64,000 nucleotides of DNA from NCBI GenBank assembly GCA_016795285.1, contig JAEUIC010000022.1, positions 1 through 64,000 on the forward strand. Reading direction: 5' to 3'. This DNA comes from Planctomycetota bacterium. Lineage in GTDB: Bacteria > Planctomycetota > B15-G4 > SIAN01. Below the pieces are notes generated by a model. That model was not told the DNA's origin. It made no database searches and saw nothing but the letters and a program-made list of their open reading frames with translations. Position 1 is the first letter of the stretch. Each line of letters opens with the position of its first letter. The translations under genes and the position numbers were made by a program. Of this stretch, positions 19,013 through 26,352 are shown in pieces.

Positions 19013-20011
19013 TCAGCCGCCGGCGGGCGCCGCTCCCGCGATCTGCACGTCGGTGATCTTCACCGGCTTCTCGAGCAGCTGCGGGTTGTCGGCCTTGCGC
19101 GCCTCCTTGGCGATCGCCGCGAGGATCTCGAGTCCCGCGGTCACCTGCCCGAAGACGGTCGAACGGCCGTCCTCGTTGAGGTCGGTGCCGAGCATGATGC
19201 GGACATCGGGGTTGAACGGCCCCTTGCCGAACGGCGGCTGGCGGAACGAGACGGCGCCGGCGAAGTGGGTGAGCGCGTTGCTCTCGAACGGCGGGAAGTT
19301 CTCGGTGAACTCCTTGGTCTCGACGGGCGTGCCGGCCTCGGTGGCGCCGACTTCGATCCACTTGTCGGGCGCCAACTTCGCGATGAACTGCTCCTTCAGC
19401 GACGCAGCGACCTTGAGGAACGCAGCGCAGCTCTGCGGAGCGACGTCGGGGTAGAGGCCGATCACGACGTTGCCGCGATCGGTGACCAGGGTGACCGTCG
19501 TGCCGGTCGGCGCCGGGTTGGCGGTGGGCAGCGGATGGGCCGCCTTCCACTGCTCGAGCTGCAGGATCTGCGCCTCCATGCGCTCGACGGCGGTGCGCAG
19601 CTCGAAGTCGCTGCCCGGCAGCTTCGCGGTGGCGAGCAGATGGCCGGCGTAGTTGCGCTTGAACGCGGCCAGCAACTCGAGCGCGCCCGCGGCGTCGCCC
19701 GACTCCTGCTTGCGCAGCGCCTGCCAGTAGTGGAGGTAGGGCTCGGCCGGCGTCCCCTTCACCTTCGGGTCGGCGAGCATCTGCGCGAGCTCGTCCGGCG
19801 TCGCGCGCCACGGATCGGTGGCACCGCCGAAGACGACCTGCCAGGGCGCGCGCTCCGTCTCCGCCTGCTGGTTCTCGACGAAGGTCGAGGCCGCCCAGAC
19901 GAGCGCGAGGATCAGCGCGACGCCGACGAAGAGGTTCTTCTTCGCCTTGAACCACTCGAAGGTCTCTTCGAGCCCGGTGAAGTCGATGCCGGAGGTCCGT
20001 TCAGCTGCCAT
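19013..20011 (-). CDS. Membrane-anchored cyclophilin-type peptidyl-prolyl isomerase
   Basis: A 332-residue protein with an N-terminal cytoplasmic stretch, one membrane helix (about 24-42), a helical periplasmic part, and a C-terminal cyclophilin domain (about 180-325; TLVTDRGNVVIGLYPDVAP, MLGTDLNEDGRSTVFGQV). The canonical catalytic FHR motif is not recognisable; the region reads WIEVGATEAGT instead, so activity may be weak or lost. The ATG at 20011 is used because the residues further upstream are low-complexity. A TACGAT -10-like element lies at 20076-20071. Confidence 0.8.
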   Translation of the reverse strand: MAAERTSGIDFTGLEETFEWFKAKKNLFVGVALILALVWAASTFVENQQAETERAPWQVVFGGATDPWRATPDELAQMLADPKVKGTPAEPYLHYWQALRKQESGDAAGALELLAAFKRNYAGHLLATAKLPGSDFELRTAVERMEAQILQLEQWKAAHPLPTANPAPTGTTVTLVTDRGNVVIGLYPDVAPQSCAAFLKVAASLKEQFIAKLAPDKWIEVGATEAGTPVETKEFTENFPPFESNALTHFAGAVSFRQPPFGKGPFNPDVRIMLGTDLNEDGRSTVFGQVTAGLEILAAIAKEARKADNPQLLEKPVKITDVQIAGAAPAGG

Positions 20012-20070
20012 CAGTGGGTCTTCAAGTACGGGGGTCCGACGCGCGCGTCGGGCGTGGGGAAAGGCGGGGG

Positions 20071-20076
20071 ATCGTA
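20071..20076 (-). promoter_or_regulatory. Putative -10 element (TACGAT) for the cyclophilin gene
   Basis: On the minus strand TACGAT is followed by CCCCCGCC, 60 bases before the ATG at 20011. It matches the recurrent TAnnnT plus C-run pattern. No clear -35. Confidence 0.4.
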
Positions 20077-20200
20077 GCAGTCCCCCCCGTCGATCGGGGA
20101 GATCGAAGTCGGCGGCGGTTCGCAGCGATGGTGCTGCTGCGGCGGCGGCTCGCCGACCCTCGGGCATGCGCCCCTTCCCAAGCAGGCGGGAAGACGGAGC

Positions 20201-20206
20201 TACAAT
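20201..20206 (+). promoter_or_regulatory. Putative -10 element (TACAAT) for the HNH gene
   Basis: TACAAT followed by CCCGCGCC is five of six bases from the sigma-70 consensus and lies 74 bases before the ATG at 20281. No clear -35. Confidence 0.45.
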
Positions 20207-20280
20207 CCCGCGCCGGTTCTCCCGTCGCGGCGCGCCCCCGCCGCTCGGTGAACGGCGTGGCAGAGAGCGAGACGCTTGGC

Positions 20281-20901
20281 ATGGAGCGAGCTCCTCAACG
20301 AGAACGGTCCGTCTTGGCCGAGCGCACGCTCGTCCTCAACCGGTCGTGGGTGCCGATCCACCTGACGACGGTGCGCCGCGCGTTGGTGATGCTCTTCCAG
20401 AGCGCCGCCGTCGCCGTCGAGCCCGAGAGCTATGCGACCTACGACTTCGAGCAGTGGCTGCGCGCCGGGCCGCGGCGGGTGAATCGTGTGGTTCGGACTC
20501 CGATCTACGAGATCGGCGCCCCCGAAGTCATCTTGCTGTCGAGGTACGACCGACTTCCTGGCGTCAGCGTGCCGTTCAGCCGCCGCAACCTGACGAGGCG
20601 GGATGCGCACCGTTGCCAGTACTGCGGACGCCGGCAGGCGAACGAGCTGCTGACCATCGACCACGTCGTGCCGCGCTCCCAGGGGGGCGCGACCGGCTGG
20701 TCGAACTGCGTCCTCGCTTGCATGCCGTGCAACCGGAAGAAGAGCTGCCGTACGCCAGAACAAGCAGGGATGAAGCTCCTTTCGAGCCCCGCCCGGCCCG
20801 ACTGGTCGCTGGTCCTCGCCGTGGAGGCGGCCGATGCGACGCTGCTCCACCGTTTCCAACGCGGCGGACGCGAGAGCGATCCGACGGCCGTCCGCGCGTG
20901 A
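20281..20901 (+). CDS. HNH endonuclease family protein
   Basis: A 206-residue protein. The N-terminal half (VLNRSWVPIHLTTVRRAL) and the C-terminal HNH zinc-finger region (CQYCGRRQANELLTIDHVVP, then NCVLACMPCNRKK) match a widespread single-copy HNH family of unknown biological role. Both CxxC pairs and the His-Asn residues are present, so the nuclease fold should be intact. It is a stand-alone gene, not near restriction or phage genes. Confidence 0.85.
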   Translation: MERAPQRERSVLAERTLVLNRSWVPIHLTTVRRALVMLFQSAAVAVEPESYATYDFEQWLRAGPRRVNRVVRTPIYEIGAPEVILLSRYDRLPGVSVPFSRRNLTRRDAHRCQYCGRRQANELLTIDHVVPRSQGGATGWSNCVLACMPCNRKKSCRTPEQAGMKLLSSPARPDWSLVLAVEAADATLLHRFQRGGRESDPTAVRA

Positions 20902-20968
20902 CGGGGGCGGCCGCGCGGCGATCCGGACCGCGCCTGCGGCCGTAGGCGCCGCCGACTCGCAGACGCCG

Positions 20969-21012
20969 AGGGAACTAGTCCCTTGAGCGAGTCGTGCAAG
21001 GACGCAAAGCTC
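20969..21012 (+). ncRNA. Structured 5' leader, weakly GEMM-like
   Basis: The leader before the gene at 21064 contains a hairpin (arms 20969-20973 and 20979-20983) and a second stem (20985-20988 with 21009-21012, inner pairs 20991-20993 with 21001-21003). The loop strand carries ggacgcaaagc, identical to the most conserved string of cyclic-di-GMP-I (GEMM) riboswitches. The other half of that consensus (GCAAACC, GAAA loop) is not visible. This may be a variant RNA or coincidence. Confidence 0.25.
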
Positions 21013-21063
21013 GTCCGCCCCCACGTGCAGGTTTTCAGAACCCGTCGGCAGAGGTCCCATCCC

Positions 21064-22497
21064 ATGGCAACGAAGGTCACGACTCGCTGGCTGCTCGCAG
21101 GACTCGTCGGGGTCGCCGGACTCCACGGGGTGGGCGCCGCGCCGTTGCACGCCGCGCGCGCGCCCCTCGCGGCGCAGGACGCCAAGGCGGAGCTCGAGAA
21201 GAAGCTCGCCGAGATCGACAAGAAGGACGCGAACGCGGTCTTCCAGGTCGCCCTCTGGGCCGAGCAGAACAACCTGAAGACCGACAGCAAGCGCCTGCTG
21301 CGCGACGTGATCAAGATCGACCCGAACCACGCCGAGGCGCGCGCGCTGCTCGGCTACGAGAAGTTCGGCGAGAAGTGGCTCACCAAGCGCGAGATCGAGC
21401 GCGAGAAGGCGAAGGCCGAGGAGGCCGAGAAGGCCGCCAAGGGGCTGAAGAAGTGGAAGGACCAGTGGGTCCCGCTCGAGGAGTACGAGAAGCTCGAGAA
21501 GGGGCTCGTGAAGTACGAGGGCGCCGACGGCGTGCAGTGGGTCAGCCCCGAGCAGAAGGAGCGGCTCGAGAAGGGGATGGTCCTCTACGACGGCCTGTGG
21601 GTCACCAAGGAGGACATCGAGCACCTCCGCAAGGGCGAGTTCAAGGTCGGCGACAAATGGCTGAACGAGGCCGACGCCAACAAGGTCCACGCCGACTTCA
21701 CCAACCCGTGGGTCCTCGAGAGCGACTTCTGCCAGCTCACCACCACCTGCACCTACGCCTTCGCGAAAGAGGCGTTGATGCATGCCGACAAGTCGATCGA
21801 GAAGGCCTACCAGATCACCGGCCTGCCGATGCCGAAGTCGGCCGACTTCCAGAAGATCGGCCTCATCGTGGTGAAGGATCTCGCCGACTACACGCAGCTC
21901 GGCGGACAGGTGAATGACGCGTTCGACGCCACCATGTCGTCGAACTGGAGCACCTTCATCCTCACCGACGCCAACACCGGCCGCTTCGCCGGCGTGACCA
22001 TCTACGAGGTGCTGCAGGCGGGCAACGACAAGAGCAACGACATGTTCTCGCTGGGGCACGTCCGCTACGCGGCGGCCGCGGCGGCCACCCGCAACATGGT
22101 CTTCGCCGAGCCGCCCTCGCCGTGGTTCTCGGTCGGCATCGCCTCCTACTGCGAGCGCTACTGGCACCCGACCGGCCGCGCGGCGGACAACAAGAACATC
22201 GCGAAGTGGACGCTCGACACCCTCATGAAGGAGGGGGGCAAGATCGACCTCAAGACCTACTTCGATCCCTTCCAGGGCACGCGCCAGTCGATCCTGCAGG
22301 CGGGCGCGGTCATCGGCTACCTGATCGACGGGCAGAACAAGCCGAAGAAGGTCGAGGAGCAGTGGAACAAGGTGCGCGACTCCCTCGGCAAGCCGAAGGA
22401 CAAGGGGCTGCTGAAGGACTTCCTCAAGCTCGAGACGCTCCTCGGCAAGGAAGCCGACAAGGAGCTCGACGCCTACATCGCGGCGATCCAGGGCTGA
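21064..22497 (+). CDS. Secreted protein with repeated Trp motifs, function unknown
   Basis: A 477-residue exported protein with a signal peptide (about 1-36). Residues 37-100 are TPR-like (KKDANAVFQVALWAEQNNL), and about 100-215 hold four or five repeats of a W-[VL]-x-x-E unit (EKWLTKREI, DQWVPLEEY, VQWVSPEQK, GLWVTKEDI, DKWLNEADA). The remaining ~260 residues resemble peptidase-like DUF1570 proteins common in planctomycetes, but I see no HExxH, so no catalytic role is claimed. The start at 21064 puts the ATG directly before the signal peptide; an upstream ATG at 20983 lies in the structured leader. A strong hairpin terminator follows. Confidence 0.7.
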   Translation: MATKVTTRWLLAGLVGVAGLHGVGAAPLHAARAPLAAQDAKAELEKKLAEIDKKDANAVFQVALWAEQNNLKTDSKRLLRDVIKIDPNHAEARALLGYEKFGEKWLTKREIEREKAKAEEAEKAAKGLKKWKDQWVPLEEYEKLEKGLVKYEGADGVQWVSPEQKERLEKGMVLYDGLWVTKEDIEHLRKGEFKVGDKWLNEADANKVHADFTNPWVLESDFCQLTTTCTYAFAKEALMHADKSIEKAYQITGLPMPKSADFQKIGLIVVKDLADYTQLGGQVNDAFDATMSSNWSTFILTDANTGRFAGVTIYEVLQAGNDKSNDMFSLGHVRYAAAAAATRNMVFAEPPSPWFSVGIASYCERYWHPTGRAADNKNIAKWTLDTLMKEGGKIDLKTYFDPFQGTRQSILQAGAVIGYLIDGQNKPKKVEEQWNKVRDSLGKPKDKGLLKDFLKLETLLGKEADKELDAYIAAIQG

Positions 22498-22525
22498 TCG
22501 CGCGGGTCGATGACGGAACGAACGT

Positions 22526-22566
22526 CGAGGCGCCTCGGTGCGGCGATGGCCGGCCGAGGCGCCTCG
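22526..22566 (+). terminator. Hairpin terminator
   Basis: Perfect 13-bp inverted arms (22526-22538 and 22554-22566) enclose a 15-base loop, 28 bases after the stop at 22497. Each arm is itself nearly palindromic. No long T tract follows, as often in high-G+C genomes. Confidence 0.6.
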
Positions 22567-22768
22567 CTTCATCGCCCGCCGCACGGGAACCGGTGAGCCG
22601 GCTCGTGCCAAGTCGGCACTCGGGAGGCCGCGCCACGCGCTCCGGACCGTCGACCGCCCGGAGCGGCCCGCGGCACCGCCTTTGCAATCGGCCATGTTTC
22701 GCGGCGCCCGACTCGGGCGCGACTCGTTGCCTGACCGCCTCGACGATCTCGACAGCAAGGAGATGACC

Positions 22769-25039
22769 ATGTTCGGTCGGATGCTGGTGCTCGCGTGCGC
22801 GATGGGTCTCGCCGACCTCGCTGCCGCGCAGTCGGCGCTGCGCCCGGAAGCGCTGCTGCCTCCCGACACGCTGATGTACGTCGGCACGGATGACTTCGAA
22901 GCGACCCGCGCGGCCGGAGCGCTCGCCCCGATGGGGCGGGTGATGGCCGAGCAGGAAGTGAAGGAGTTCCTCGACAAGCCGTTCGCCGAGCTGCGCAAGG
23001 CGATCGACATGGGCGTCGCGATGGCGAAGCAGCAGCCCGCGCTCGCCGGCGTCGACATGGACATCGACAAGCTGATGGCCGGCCCCTACGGCCGCTCGTT
23101 CTTCGCCATCACCCACATGCACCTGCCCGTCGAGGCGGTGAAGGACCCGACGCTGATCGACCTCGGCTTCGTGGTCGGCATCGAGCCGCGCGGCGGCGCC
23201 GACCTCGTCGGCACCGTGAAGCAGCTGCTGATGTCGGTGGCCCGCACCGAGGGCGCCGAGACGACCACGATCGACACGATCACCGTGAACGGCATCGCGA
23301 TCGATCGGATCAAGGCGAAGGACGCCCCGATCTCGCTCTGCTTCGCGAACCTCGGCGGCATCAGCGTGATGTCGCTGTCGCAGCGGGTGATCGGCGAGAT
23401 GGCGGCGCGCGCGGCCGGCGGCCAGCCGAGCCTCCTCACGAGCCCCGACTTCGGGCGCGGCGTCGCTGGTGCGGGCGCGGCCGGCAAGGGTGACCTCTCG
23501 GTCTACATGCACGTCGGCCGCATGCTCGGCTTGGTGCGCAACGGCCTCGATCTCGCGGCGGCGGGCAACCCGTCGGAGCAGAAGCAGGTCGGGATCGCCC
23601 GCGCGATCTTCGACTCGATGCACACCGACGCGTTCGGCCCGATGTACGCCGTCTCGACCTGGAAGGACGGCGTCGCGGTGAACACGGCCTACAGCGAGGT
23701 CGACAGCCAGGCCCCGGGCCTCGCGTCGCTCGCGCGCGCGCAGCCGATCGATCGCGGCCTGCTGCAGCTGATCCCGAAGGATGCGCTCAGCTTCTCGCTC
23801 GGCCACTTCGACCTGACCGGCCTCTGGGACATGGCGATGGGCGCGCTGAAGCAGGCGTCGCCCGAGATCCACCAGCAGGCGATGGAGGGCATCCGCAACG
23901 CCGAGATGATGGTGGCGGGCGCCGACGAGCAGGGCAACCCGAACTGGGACGTGCGCCGCGACCTGATCGGCGCGCTGACCGGCCGCATGATGAGCATGAG
24001 CATCCCGGGCGCCGGCTCGATGCTCGGCCCCGGTGGCGACACGATCCTCTGGATCGAGACGCCGAACCCGGCCGCGCTCGAGAAGTCGCTGATGCACCTG
24101 TGGGCGCTGCCCGGCAAGCTCGCCGACTTCCCGATCAACTGGAAGGAGCAGATGCACGGCGACGCCAAGTTGATGGTGCTCGATCCGATGTCGCTCGGGC
24201 CGGCGGCGATGATGGCCGGCCAGCTCTCGCTGACCTGGACCATCCACGACGGCAAGTTCTGGTTCTCGACGTCGACCAAGTCGCTGAAGAAGGCGCTCGA
24301 CTCGCGCGCGACGCCGCCGACCGAGAACATCACCGCGAAGGCCGACTTCGCCAAGCGCTTCGTCGATCCGCCGCAGGGCGCGGTGCTCACGTCGCTGTCG
24401 TACGGCGACACCGCGGCCAACTTCGAGAACACCTACACCGCGATGCTCGGCGTGCTGCCGATGTTGATGATGGGGATGCAGCAGGGCGGGATGGAGGAGC
24501 TGCCGATCGACCTCTCGCTGCTGCCGACCGCCGAGGCGATCTCGAAGCACCTCTTCGGCACCGTCTCGATGAGCTACCAGGCCGGCAACGGCCACGTGAC
24601 GGTGAGCCGCGGCCCGTTCGGCGCGGAGACGACCGTCGGCGCGATGGTCGCGGGCATCGGCATCGCGGCCGGCGCCGGGATCATGGCGCAGCGCCAGCAG
24701 ATGGGCCGCATGGGCGGCGTCCCGGCGCCGATGCCGGCCGAGGAGGTGCGTCCGCTGGAGCCCGCCGACCGGGCGCGCGCCGACCTCGCCGAGTTCAGCC
24801 AGGCGATCACGGTCTACATGATCGAGTACGGCAAGCCGCCGGCGTCGCTCGCCGAGCTGACCCAGCCGAAGCCCGAGTATCCGCAGGGCTTCCTCGACGG
24901 TGCGGTGCTGAAGAACGATCCGTGGGGTCACGCCTACGCCTTCTCCAGCGACGGCGCGGAGTCGTACACCATCTGGTCGTTCGGCCCGAACGGGGTCGAT
25001 GACAAGGGCGCCGGCGACGACATCGTCACGCGCAGCTGA
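22769..25039 (+). CDS. Large secreted protein with C-terminal GspG-like pseudopilin domain
   Basis: A 756-residue exported protein with a signal peptide (about 1-20, ending AAAQS). Most of the length (25-650) is a DUF3352-like extracellular region with PDTLMYVGTDDF near the start and KFWFSTSTKSLKKAL later. Residues about 670-756 match the C-terminal core of type II secretion pseudopilin GspG (DLAEFSQAITVYMIEYGKPP, then NDPWGHAYAF and PNGVDDKGAGDDI), without its N-terminal helix. AAGGAG at 22757-22762 favours the ATG at 22769 over the one at 22763. Role unknown. Confidence 0.7.
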   Translation: MFGRMLVLACAMGLADLAAAQSALRPEALLPPDTLMYVGTDDFEATRAAGALAPMGRVMAEQEVKEFLDKPFAELRKAIDMGVAMAKQQPALAGVDMDIDKLMAGPYGRSFFAITHMHLPVEAVKDPTLIDLGFVVGIEPRGGADLVGTVKQLLMSVARTEGAETTTIDTITVNGIAIDRIKAKDAPISLCFANLGGISVMSLSQRVIGEMAARAAGGQPSLLTSPDFGRGVAGAGAAGKGDLSVYMHVGRMLGLVRNGLDLAAAGNPSEQKQVGIARAIFDSMHTDAFGPMYAVSTWKDGVAVNTAYSEVDSQAPGLASLARAQPIDRGLLQLIPKDALSFSLGHFDLTGLWDMAMGALKQASPEIHQQAMEGIRNAEMMVAGADEQGNPNWDVRRDLIGALTGRMMSMSIPGAGSMLGPGGDTILWIETPNPAALEKSLMHLWALPGKLADFPINWKEQMHGDAKLMVLDPMSLGPAAMMAGQLSLTWTIHDGKFWFSTSTKSLKKALDSRATPPTENITAKADFAKRFVDPPQGAVLTSLSYGDTAANFENTYTAMLGVLPMLMMGMQQGGMEELPIDLSLLPTAEAISKHLFGTVSMSYQAGNGHVTVSRGPFGAETTVGAMVAGIGIAAGAGIMAQRQQMGRMGGVPAPMPAEEVRPLEPADRARADLAEFSQAITVYMIEYGKPPASLAELTQPKPEYPQGFLDGAVLKNDPWGHAYAFSSDGAESYTIWSFGPNGVDDKGAGDDIVTRS

Positions 25040-25078
25040 ACGCGCTCGAACGGTCGGTACGGAATCGAACTAGAGTCT

Positions 25079-25115
25079 GGGGAGCGGTCCGCGAGGGCCG
25101 CTCCCCGCTCCTTTT
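25079..25115 (+). terminator. Rho-independent terminator
   Basis: Perfect 9-bp arms ggggagcgg (25079-25087) and its complement (25098-25106) with a 10-base loop are followed by CTTTT at 25111-25115, 40 bases after the stop at 25039. Confidence 0.8.
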
Positions 25116-25148
25116 CCAGCCGGTCTGCCGGCGCGACGGCGCGTCACC

Positions 25149-25385
25149 ATGGGATGGTTCTCCGGGTTCGGGAAGCTGAAGAGCTCGCTCAGCGCGATGT
25201 CGCTGGCGCGCGTGCTGGCCGTCATGGGCGCGGGCACGCTCGGGCAGCGCGTCACGCTCCTGCTCGGGCTCGGGGTGATCTGCTTCGCGCTGTTCCAGGC
25301 GCTGCCGTGGTTCACCATGGCGCTCGGCGGCGCGATCCTCTGCTGGTTCGCGGTGCGCGACTTCGACCGGATGAATCCGCAGTGA
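25149..25385 (+). CDS. Small two-helix membrane protein
   Basis: A 78-residue protein with two hydrophobic helices (about 18-50 and 52-66) and a short charged tail. I do not recognise a family. The stop overlaps the GTG start of the acyltransferase gene (GTGA), which supports it being a translated gene and suggests a common role at the membrane. Confidence 0.6.
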   Translation: MGWFSGFGKLKSSLSAMSLARVLAVMGAGTLGQRVTLLLGLGVICFALFQALPWFTMALGGAILCWFAVRDFDRMNPQ

Positions 25386-26056
25386 CCGCCGCGGGCGATC
25401 CGCGTCCGGCGCGTACGCTGCCCGCCTTCGTGCCGCCGCTCGGCGCAGCGCTGGTCCGCGCGTGGGGCTCGACCTGGCGCGTGCGCACGGAGATCCCGGA
25501 GTCGCTCGATCCGCGCCGCGCCGATCGCTCGCAGCGGTACGTCTATCTCCTCTGGCATCGATCGATCTTGCTGGCGTGCCACGTCTTCCGCGGCAGGGGC
25601 ATCTGCATCGGCGTGTCGCAGCACGGCGACGGCGAGATCGGCGCCCGCATCGCCGAGCGCTGCGGCTTCAGGACCGCCCGCGGTTCCAGCACGCGCGGCG
25701 CCGCCCGGCTGGTGCGCGCGATGCTGGAGTTCGCGGCGCAGGAGGACGGCGACCTCGCGCTGACGCCCGACGGGCCGAAGGGGCCGCCGTTCCGGACGAA
25801 GCCGGGCGCCCTCTACCTCGCCGGCAAGCTCGGCTGGCCGGTGGTGCCCGTCGCCTTCGCCGCCGCGCCGCGCAAGGAGCTGCGCAGCTGGGACCGCTTC
25901 ATCCTGCCGGCGCCGTTCGCCAAGGTCTCGATCGTCGCCGCGCCGCCGCTGAACGTGGCGCCCGACCTCGACGACGGGGCGCTCGAGCTCCTCTGCCGCG
26001 AGGTCGACGCGCGCATGGCCGCAGCGCACGAGCAGGCGGAGGCGAAGGTGCGTTGA
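25382..26056 (+). CDS. DUF374 lysophospholipid-acyltransferase-like protein
   Basis: A 224-residue protein of the DUF374 family, related to the acyltransferases of lipid A and phospholipid synthesis. Diagnostic segments are VYLLWHRSILLACHVF, ISQHGDGEI-like GVSQHGDGEIGARI, STRGAARLVRAML and LTPDGPKGPPF. His and Asp of the HxxxxD-like pattern are in WHRS and the PDGPKGP block. It is coupled to the small membrane protein upstream. Chemistry is inferred from family only. Confidence 0.85.
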   Translation: MTAAGDPRPARTLPAFVPPLGAALVRAWGSTWRVRTEIPESLDPRRADRSQRYVYLLWHRSILLACHVFRGRGICIGVSQHGDGEIGARIAERCGFRTARGSSTRGAARLVRAMLEFAAQEDGDLALTPDGPKGPPFRTKPGALYLAGKLGWPVVPVAFAAAPRKELRSWDRFILPAPFAKVSIVAAPPLNVAPDLDDGALELLCREVDARMAAAHEQAEAKVR

Positions 26057-26163
26057 GGAGCGGCGGGCGGCGCCGCGGCGGCGCGCTGGAAATGGGCCTC
26101 GCACGGGACGCCCCGCCCCGCTAACTCGTGCCGCGGAGCCGCGCTCGCGCGGAGGAGCAGCCG

Positions 26164-26352
26164 ATGGACCAGCAGCCACCGCAAGAGAGCGGCGCCACCG
26201 AGCCGACCGCGCGATCCGCCGCCGCCGCCGCCGAGGCGCGCGAGGAGTCGGCGGGCGCGTCGCGCAGCCGCCGAATGATGGTCTTCACGCTCGCGTGGGG
26301 CGTGGTGACGCTCGTGCTGCTCTGGTGGTTCGAACAGAGCTACCGACGCTGA
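26164..26352 (+). CDS. Small single-helix protein coupled to the SSS symporter
   Basis: A 62-residue protein with a polar Ala/Glu-rich N terminus and one C-terminal membrane helix (about 39-56) ending in WWFEQSYRR. GGAGGAG lies upstream of the ATG at 26164, and its stop overlaps the symporter start as TGATG, so the two are translated together. It resembles the tiny companion subunits seen with some sodium/solute symporters, but I cannot name it. Confidence 0.6.
   Translation: MDQQPPQESGATEPTARSAAAAAEAREESAGASRSRRMMVFTLAWGVVTLVLLWWFEQSYRR

Noticed and set aside
20281..20901. Restriction or phage origin of the HNH gene
   Set aside because: There is no methyltransferase, terminase or other phage gene nearby, and the sequence matches a chromosomal HNH family.
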